From positions 139,047 to 191,557 of the forward strand of contig JAFTYE010000010.1 of the NCBI GenBank assembly GCA_017464805.1: 52,511 nucleotides of DNA, read 5' to 3'. Positions within the stretch are counted from its first letter, which is position 1. Each line of letters opens with the position of its first letter. The DNA is from Clostridia bacterium. Its GTDB lineage: Bacteria > Bacillota > Clostridia > Oscillospirales > CAG-272. The translations under genes were made by a program, and so were the position numbers. Shown here piece by piece: positions 48,501-52,511 of the stretch. A model generated the notes under the pieces. The model saw only the letters and a program-made list of their open reading frames with translations, made no database searches and was not told where the DNA came from.

Positions 48501-48644
48501 CTGCTCATCGCCTGCTTCGGCATGCTGTTGTCCTTGCTTTTGTGCGCGTTTGGCGTGATCTTCTCCGTGCCCTCGTTCTTCCTCGCTCTGTATCAACTGA
48601 TCTGGGTAGGACTGATCGCCGTCGGCGGTAAACTTTACATTTAA
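45525..48644 (+). CDS. Giant acidic, catalytically degenerate P-type-ATPase-like membrane protein
   Basis: 1039 residues. Residues 1-430 are low-complexity and highly acidic (Glu/Asp/Pro runs), with a basic patch K-K-K-K near 418. From about 480 the layout is that of a P1/P2-type ATPase: helices near 483-605, an actuator-like soluble stretch, two helices near 680-745, a large cytosolic part, then two final helices. At the phosphorylation site, where D-K-T-G-T is invariant, the sequence is E769-D-V-E-A-F-P. At the T-G-D hinge it reads T919-Y-D-P. So it should not form the aspartyl-phosphate or pump ions. The G-R-G-E-Y-M-L region may keep a nucleotide-domain fold. The gene sits between rlmB (33 bp) and a radical SAM pair (9 bp), with no terminator between. 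The reading frame is intact over its whole length, so it is not a decayed pseudogene. The role is unknown. Confidence 0.75.
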   Translation: MSDFDKKKKTEEDPIQAMLERLRKIVDTPVEKIDFSSSEKPTKLKKATSSAQNGKKKAAEPKPEVEELILPGTDEETPEDIPVLVEEVVEEVPAALVEEDAEEEDLPLDDEDEVDDETLSHFFGPEETETTEKIEVEPAQGPEEPADKPSFLPDDEQEEVAPSDEDDGREYDLLTLEDVSVIDDGEDQRDNSWKEAIAFPKRTDEPTAAPPITPESFALARPSEEEARPQEEKAVTEEDAFTPQGDADWLFRPRVFGNSFAASEEPKEEIPEEEELEEIEANEDNGYSVEVTVTPQQKAWYIPTSSQVETVLDTVSPTEELLHKIEEEERSVDPAASESPVTADEPSEPSFYTHEENDSIDTVDTDDTDDLHIPHVLQNASEADGSENTVHVEGEEEIHSFSWETVPPRKPAEKKKKSLRASFSSFFRGEGGDAKSQKRGVFFGSKIENEEIPEALSGIYNEAGADYHEYTSRNQIGLFSGRFVALVSSCTVRVIALAFLCTLLLLLEDLRYLGVTLGGFFARPGGMAAAHLLLMIFVILCCIPMLSHAWRHLFNNRVLPEAYLAIGLICALFYDVFLLLASVADPYLFGLVPAVGALILSVIDLLKTKGDFASFKLVSSSGDKLACSVSCGAQTRSEAIAVSDLEEGTDTRILSVKKVGFAAGFFHRVSRICEDGRKNLWLLIMALISSLATAIVCGILVATHILQQDGSSAVYAFCVSLSFSFPIFSLLLHKIPAVQLFSRATATRCAVVGEVSALEYCDAAAVAFEDVEAFPARNVRVQRIKLYGDAALDHVLYRVAGLFSVVGGPLDGVFRASTAEVGLSAEVRLLRAEEGGIVASVDGHEVCVGRGEYMLARNIHMYYDPDDEQNLLGGKVNIMYAAEDGHLIAKFYVRYKMDEDFERDVEELHKRGIRAIIRTYDPNVTEALVGGISYTERFDVRVVRKTVDQQNDFATDRLNSGIVCKTSSRDIVKTLFACRRMCQVIRVAENCNLLIACFGMLLSLLLCAFGVIFSVPSFFLALYQLIWVGLIAVGGKLYI

Positions 48645-48653
48645 GGAATCAAA

Positions 48654-50507
48654 ATGAGAATCAACAACGAAATGTCCGGCATTTTGCGCTCGGTCACCAA
48701 GCCCGGGCGCTATACCGGCGGCGAATTCAATCAAGTCGTCAAGAACAAGGCAGACATCCGCTGTCGCTTTGCCTTTGCATTCCCCGACGTCTACGAGATC
48801 GGTATGTCCAACCTTGGCATCCGTATCCTTTATCACGTTCTCAATGAAATGCCTGATGTCTGGTGCGAGCGGGTCTACACTCCTTGGCCGGATATGCAGG
48901 AGCGCATGAGGGAAGCCGGCGTGCCCCTCACCGCACATGAAAGCGGCGATCCAGTCCGTGATTTCGACATTCTGGGCTTTACTTTGCAATACGAGCTGTG
49001 CTACACCAACGTGCTGGCCACCCTCAAGCTCTCGGACATCCCCTTGCGCGCCGAAGCGCGAGGGGAAGAGGACCCCATCGTCATCGGCGGCGGCCCTTGC
49101 AGCTACAATGCGGAGCCCATCGCCCCCTTCATTGACGTCTTCAGTATCGGTGAGGGCGAGGAGGCTCTGCCCGAATTTTGCCGCCTCTATACCGAAATGA
49201 AGGAGAACGGTACCTATACCCGATCCGCCTTCCTCTATGCTGTCGCCACGCAGCTGAAAGGCTTTTACGTCCCCTCGCTCTACGACGTGACCTACCATGA
49301 GGACGGCACCGTGGCAGCCTATACCCCGAAAACCCCTGAGGTCCCGAAAAAGATCGTCAAGCGCATCATTGCGGATATGGATAAAGCACCCTATCCCGAT
49401 AAGCTTGTCCTTCCGTATATCGAAACGGTCCACGACCGCGTGGTGCTGGAAGTCTATCGCGGCTGTATCCGCGGTTGCCGCTTCTGCCAGGCAGGCATGG
49501 TTTACCGTCCCATCCGTGAAAAATCGCCCGAGCTGCTCTGTAAGCAGGCGCGTTGCCTCTATGACAGCACGGGGTATGATGAAATTTCCCTCATCTCGCT
49601 CAGCATCAGCGACTACTCCCGCCTTGACGAGCTGACAAACGGCCTGCTCACCTGGACGGACGACGAGCGCGTCAGCATTTCTCTCCCGTCCTTGCGCGTG
49701 GATAGCTTCACCGAGGAGCTGATGGAAAAAATCTCCACCGTCCGCACAGGCGGTCTTACATTCGCTCCCGAGGCGGGCACCCAGCGTCTGCGTGACGCCA
49801 TCAACAAAAACGTCTGCGAGGAGGATCTCCTCCGCGCGGTCAATATTGCGTTCGCGGCAGGGAAGTCCTCTGTGAAGCTCTATTTCATGCTTGGTCTGCC
49901 CACCGAGGAGCTTTCCGACCTCGACGGCATTGCCGAGCTTGCCGACAAGGTGGTCAAGGCCTTCTACGACAATCCCAAGCGCAATCGCGCCAAGGGTGTG
50001 ACCGTCACCATCAGTGTTGCCTGCTTTATTCCCAAGCCCTTTACCCCCTTCCAGTGGGAAGGACAGGATAGCATGGAAAAACTGCTTGAGAAGCAGCAGT
50101 ACCTCAAGGAAAAGATTACCAACCGCCGTGTCCGTTATAACTACCACGACGCGCGCGTGTCCCAGATCGAGGCCGTCTTCGCCCGCGGCGACCGCCGCCT
50201 GGCCGATGCCCTGGAGCTTGCTTGCGAGGAAGGGATCATGTTCGACGCGTGGGATGAATACTTCAACTATGATAAGTGGGTGGACGTCTTCACCCGCACG
50301 GGTGTGGATATTGCCTTCTATGCCAACCGCACCTTCGGCCGCGACGAGGTCCTTCCGTGGGATATCATCGACTGCGGCGTGTCGCGTGCCTACCTGTGGC
50401 ATGAGCGCGAGCGCGCCTACCGTCATGAAACCACTCCCAGCTGTGCGGAGCATTGCAACGGCTGTGGTGCAAATTGTCTGGGGGGTGATACACGATGGTG
50501 CAAATGA
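48654..50507 (+). CDS. TIGR03960-type B12-binding-like radical SAM protein
   Basis: 617 residues. A cobalamin-binding-like domain occupies about 30-190 (P-D-V-Y-E-I-G-M-S-N-L-G-I-R, then G-G-G-P-C-S-Y-N-A-E-P). The radical SAM cluster is C271-x3-C275-x2-C278. E-A-G-T-Q-R-L-R-D and C-F-I-P-K-P-F-T-P-F-Q are family blocks. The C-terminus carries a further Cys set (S-C-A-E-H-C-N-G-C-G-A-N-C), possibly a second cluster. The function is not established; it always travels with the next gene. It overlaps that gene by 13 bp. Confidence 0.92.
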   Translation: MRINNEMSGILRSVTKPGRYTGGEFNQVVKNKADIRCRFAFAFPDVYEIGMSNLGIRILYHVLNEMPDVWCERVYTPWPDMQERMREAGVPLTAHESGDPVRDFDILGFTLQYELCYTNVLATLKLSDIPLRAEARGEEDPIVIGGGPCSYNAEPIAPFIDVFSIGEGEEALPEFCRLYTEMKENGTYTRSAFLYAVATQLKGFYVPSLYDVTYHEDGTVAAYTPKTPEVPKKIVKRIIADMDKAPYPDKLVLPYIETVHDRVVLEVYRGCIRGCRFCQAGMVYRPIREKSPELLCKQARCLYDSTGYDEISLISLSISDYSRLDELTNGLLTWTDDERVSISLPSLRVDSFTEELMEKISTVRTGGLTFAPEAGTQRLRDAINKNVCEEDLLRAVNIAFAAGKSSVKLYFMLGLPTEELSDLDGIAELADKVVKAFYDNPKRNRAKGVTVTISVACFIPKPFTPFQWEGQDSMEKLLEKQQYLKEKITNRRVRYNYHDARVSQIEAVFARGDRRLADALELACEEGIMFDAWDEYFNYDKWVDVFTRTGVDIAFYANRTFGRDEVLPWDIIDCGVSRAYLWHERERAYRHETTPSCAEHCNGCGANCLGGDTRWCK

Positions 50508-51214
50508 TCTCCTTTGACGGTCCCGTTCTTGAAAAACCGCGCCTTCTGCGCGTCTGCTTCCGTAAAACGGGTGTGTTGCAATACATTTCGCACCTTGACC
50601 TCATGCGTACCATGACACGCGTGATGGTGCGCGCCCATCTTCCTATCAAGTATACCGGCGGCTTCCATCCCATTCCGCATCTCGTATTTTCCGCGCCCCT
50701 GCCCGTCGGTGCCCAAAGCCCGCGGGAGTTTGTGGATATCGAGGTACTGCGTGAGGTGGATATCGAAGCCGTGCGCGAGGCACTCAACAGCGGCCTGCCT
50801 GACGATCTTCGCGCAGAGAAGGTCTACTATCCCACCACCAAGCTGGGGTATATCGCCTCTGCCGTCTACGAGGTGTCCATTCATGCAGAAAACGCCTCGC
50901 AGGAAATGGCAGACGCCTGTCATGCCGCCCTCGTCGCACGCCCCATAACGGTCTATAAGCGTACCAAGGCGGGTAGCCGCGACGTGGATGTCAGTCCTGC
51001 GATCATCGAGGCGAGTGCATCCTACCTCTCTGAGGTGAACGAGGTGCTCCTCACCCTTCATCTCCGCGCCGAAGGGGGTAGCTTCCTCAACCCCGACTAC
51101 ATTGTTAAATATATAAAGGAAAGAACGGGCATCCTCACGGGGGATACGGCGAAGGAATGGTATACCGTCGTTCGTTCTCACCTCTGTGATAAGGAAGGTC
51201 GTGACTTCTCCTAA
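50495..51214 (+). CDS. TIGR03936 (DUF2344) radical-SAM-linked protein
   Basis: 239 residues. L-R-V-C-F-R-K-T-G-V-L-Q-Y-I-S-H-L-D-L-M-R-T and K-Y-T-G-G-F-H-P-I-P-H-L are the family's hallmarks. In some bacteria it is fused to the preceding radical SAM protein; here they are separate but overlap by 13 bp. The C-terminal part (residues 150-235) is less conserved. The pair is often found before the rne/rng-rplU region, which is not the case here. Role unknown. Confidence 0.92.
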   Translation: MVQMISFDGPVLEKPRLLRVCFRKTGVLQYISHLDLMRTMTRVMVRAHLPIKYTGGFHPIPHLVFSAPLPVGAQSPREFVDIEVLREVDIEAVREALNSGLPDDLRAEKVYYPTTKLGYIASAVYEVSIHAENASQEMADACHAALVARPITVYKRTKAGSRDVDVSPAIIEASASYLSEVNEVLLTLHLRAEGGSFLNPDYIVKYIKERTGILTGDTAKEWYTVVRSHLCDKEGRDFS

Positions 51215-51573
51215 CAGATTTGCTCGATCCGAAATCCGACCAGATCGTGAATGTGGGAGCAGGCTTCCTGCAATTCTGCGACAGCGATGGCATAATCGCT
51301 GTCGCTTTTGCTTTGGTTGGAGGCGATCGCCTCGGCGAGAGCCTCGTCCACCCTTCCGATCTCGCTTGTATTCACCGCCAGCATATACCAGGGGCGCATC
51401 CTTTCCCAGTTCTGCTCGAATTCGGAGAGGCTTTGCTCTCGATCTGCAGCTGCTGCAAGGGCCTTTGCCGCCTCGGCCGTCGCCTCCGTGCTTGCATAAA
51501 GTGCCACCGAGCCAACCACCACGCCCCCGATCAATACGGAAAGCAACACAAGGGCCGCCACAAAAGCCTTCAT
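51211..51573 (-). CDS. DUF4363 membrane-anchored protein
   Basis: 120 residues. An N-terminal membrane helix (V-A-A-L-V-L-L-S-V-L-I-G-G-V-V-V-G) is followed by a helical soluble domain with W-x-R-M-R-P-W-Y-M-L-A-V-N-T and H-I-H-D-L near the end, the DUF4363 pattern. It overlaps the DUF421 gene by 4 bp and is convergent with DUF2344, also overlapping by 4 bp. DUF421 and DUF4363 are a common Firmicute pair; function unknown. Confidence 0.85.
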   Translation of the reverse strand: MKAFVAALVLLSVLIGGVVVGSVALYASTEATAEAAKALAAAADREQSLSEFEQNWERMRPWYMLAVNTSEIGRVDEALAEAIASNQSKSDSDYAIAVAELQEACSHIHDLVGFRIEQIC

Positions 51574-52247
51574 GCCTTTTTCTCCTTCCCGATCATTGAA
51601 ATGCCGCCTCCATCATCTACTGTCATCAAAAAGACCTCTTTGATTTGCCGTCCGCGTTTCGCGCATTCCTTCTCTAACCAACGGCGGTCAAGCCCCAGCA
51701 TCGAAAGATGATTGTCTTGCACGCGCCCGTCCAGGATCACAGGGTGCGAAAGTCCCTTGTCCTTTACGGTTATGCGCACGTCCTCGGCACATAGCGGTTG
51801 TCGCTCGGCACGAGGTAGAATGGATAATTGCCCGTCCTGCTCCAATATGGCATAATCAATATCCGAAAGATCCGCATAGCCCTGTAATCGACACTCACCG
51901 ATAAATTCCTCGATGGATATCCTCATCCGCTCCAGCTCCGTCTGGTCAAGTCGCCCCCGCGCGATCAAAATACTCGGCTTACCTTCCAGTAGCTTTTTCA
52001 GAGGAGAGAACTTCGTTTTTAGGTAGGTTAGGATGATCTCAAAGGATAAAACGAGCAAAAGTGGTATTAGGGCGTTGAGCAGCGGAACGTTCGAGTCCGC
52101 GATCGGCAAGGATGCCACCTCGGAAATCAGTAAGGTCGCCACCAGATCGGAAAGCTCCAGCTCCCCGACCTGTCGTTTTCCCATGCACCGTAGCAAAATG
52201 GAGATCAGAATATAGATGATGACCGTTCGAAATAAGATTGTTATCAT
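51570..52247 (-). CDS. DUF421 (YetF-like) membrane protein
   Basis: 225 residues from ATG 52247, with AAAGG directly before and GAGG slightly further; an open frame reaches further upstream but the family starts at this M-I-T-I-L-F-R-T-V. Three membrane helices (R-T-V-I-I-Y-I-L-I-S-I-L-L-R, L-S-D-L-V-A-T-L-L-I-S-E-V-A, and L-N-A-L-I-P-L-L-L-V-L) precede the G-K-P-S-I-L-I-A-R-G soluble domain typical of DUF421. Relatives are found in spore membranes (YetF/YrbG) or with SpoVA genes. Function unknown. Confidence 0.9.
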   Translation of the reverse strand: MITILFRTVIIYILISILLRCMGKRQVGELELSDLVATLLISEVASLPIADSNVPLLNALIPLLLVLSFEIILTYLKTKFSPLKKLLEGKPSILIARGRLDQTELERMRISIEEFIGECRLQGYADLSDIDYAILEQDGQLSILPRAERQPLCAEDVRITVKDKGLSHPVILDGRVQDNHLSMLGLDRRWLEKECAKRGRQIKEVFLMTVDDGGGISMIGKEKKA

Positions 52248-52338
52248 CCTTTCGGCATCCTCGGTTCTTCTTTTTTGAATATTCTTTGCTGCAGTCAGGA
52301 AAAATATCAAAAAATCTGAAAAAATCTTCAAAAAACGC

Positions 52339-52367
52339 TTGACAAATCGGATTTTCGGTGATATACT
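52339..52367 (+). promoter_or_regulatory. First of two tandem outgoing promoters
   Basis: Perfect TTGACA (52339-52344), 17 bp, TATACT (52362-52367), with TGA before the -10. An A-rich stretch with phased A-tracts lies just upstream, like an UP element. It reads rightward out of the window. Confidence 0.82.
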
Positions 52368-52454
52368 AAACAAGCCTCTGCCCGAGAGGGAAGGCTGCCA
52401 CAGCAAAATCCCGAAAAAACCTTCAAGAAAAATGAAAAAAGTTTCAAAAAAGGG

Positions 52455-52483
52455 TTGACAAGCGGGGAAGGATGTGGTAGAAT
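52455..52483 (+). promoter_or_regulatory. Second of two tandem outgoing promoters
   Basis: Perfect TTGACA (52455-52460), 17 bp, TAGAAT (52478-52483), with TGG before the -10. It again has A-tracts upstream. The spacing of 116 bp between two strong promoters with UP-like DNA suggests an rRNA or tRNA operon beyond the edge. Confidence 0.8.
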
Positions 52484-52511
52484 AAGAGGGTCGCGGCCGA
52501 GAGGATTGCTC

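Noticed and set aside
47934-50453. 839-codon open frame on the minus strand
   Set aside because: It is antisense to the P-type-ATPase-like and radical SAM genes, has no ribosome site, and its openness follows from GC-rich codon use on the other strand.
52250-52320. Sporulation promoter (sigma-E or sigma-G) before the DUF421 gene
   Set aside because: Only loose matches with wrong spacing were found on the minus strand.
1-52511. CRISPR arrays, insertion sequences or prophage
   Set aside because: No regular short repeats, transposase, integrase or phage structural genes were seen on either strand.

Overview
The window reads as a chromosomal segment of an endospore-forming, low-to-mid GC-lineage Firmicute of class Clostridia, with GC-rich third codon positions. 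The evidence is the sporulation genes yabP, yabQ and spoIVA, a SpoVB/YabM-type flippase, Firmicute-style SAM-I and lysine riboswitches, a Rex-type operator in front of adhE, and gene strings with Bacillus/Clostridium synteny (yabM-mazG-rqcP-yabP-yabQ; rpmG-secE-nusG-rplK-rplA; sigH-like gene near rlmB). Species cannot be named from the sequence. I see no CRISPR array, phage, insertion sequence or plasmid functions. One AT-rich ORF (14557-15063) looks imported.

Layout. 1-4918: end of hemZ, a lipid-linked-sugar flippase, mazG, then hup-rqcP-yabP-yabQ. 4949-6660: SAM riboswitch, metK and a small membrane protein. 6691-12570: recD2, comF, a divergent mreB-like gene, a 33-residue membrane peptide, pncB and a small lipoprotein. 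12607-15063: a TIM-barrel isomerase, an aldo/keto reductase and the AT-rich orphan. 15140-19477 (minus): a complete lysine/DAP operon dapA-dapB-ddh-lysA behind a lysine riboswitch. 19518-25434: MFS transporter, LysR regulator, then adhE with an APH-fold kinase. 25441-27400: Gfo/Idh oxidoreductase divergent from an AraC regulator. 27446-29883 (minus): rpmG-secE-nusG-rplK-rplA, with an RNA element before rplK that mimics the 23S rRNA site for L1. 29929-34886 (minus): yfhO-DUF951-ruvA-ruvB. 34925-38480: manA and a GNAT gene, facing galM and a zinc-ribbon membrane protein. 38510-40607: a P-loop kinase convergent with spoIVA. 40834-45491: peptide-binding lipoprotein, DUF4364, sigH-like factor, a tRNA-like element, a double zinc-ribbon protein and rlmB. 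45525-51214: a very large acidic, catalytically degenerate P-type-ATPase-like membrane protein and a radical SAM gene pair. 51211-52247 (minus): DUF421 and DUF4363. The right edge carries two tandem strong promoters that point out of the window.

The most interesting structure is at 3952-4010. A sigma-E-type promoter (TCATAGA, 14 bp, CATACAAT) is embedded in the left arm of a long hairpin whose right arm holds the yabP ribosome-binding site. Transcripts that read through from the vegetative hup promoter would fold and hide this site. Sporulation transcripts that start at the sigma-E promoter would begin near the hairpin loop and leave it open. That would be a built-in lock against vegetative YabP/YabQ synthesis. 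The second most interesting item is the degenerate P-type ATPase at 45525-48644.

Housekeeping promoters picked out by eye share a notable feature: most have TG one base upstream of the -10 hexamer, usually as TGG.
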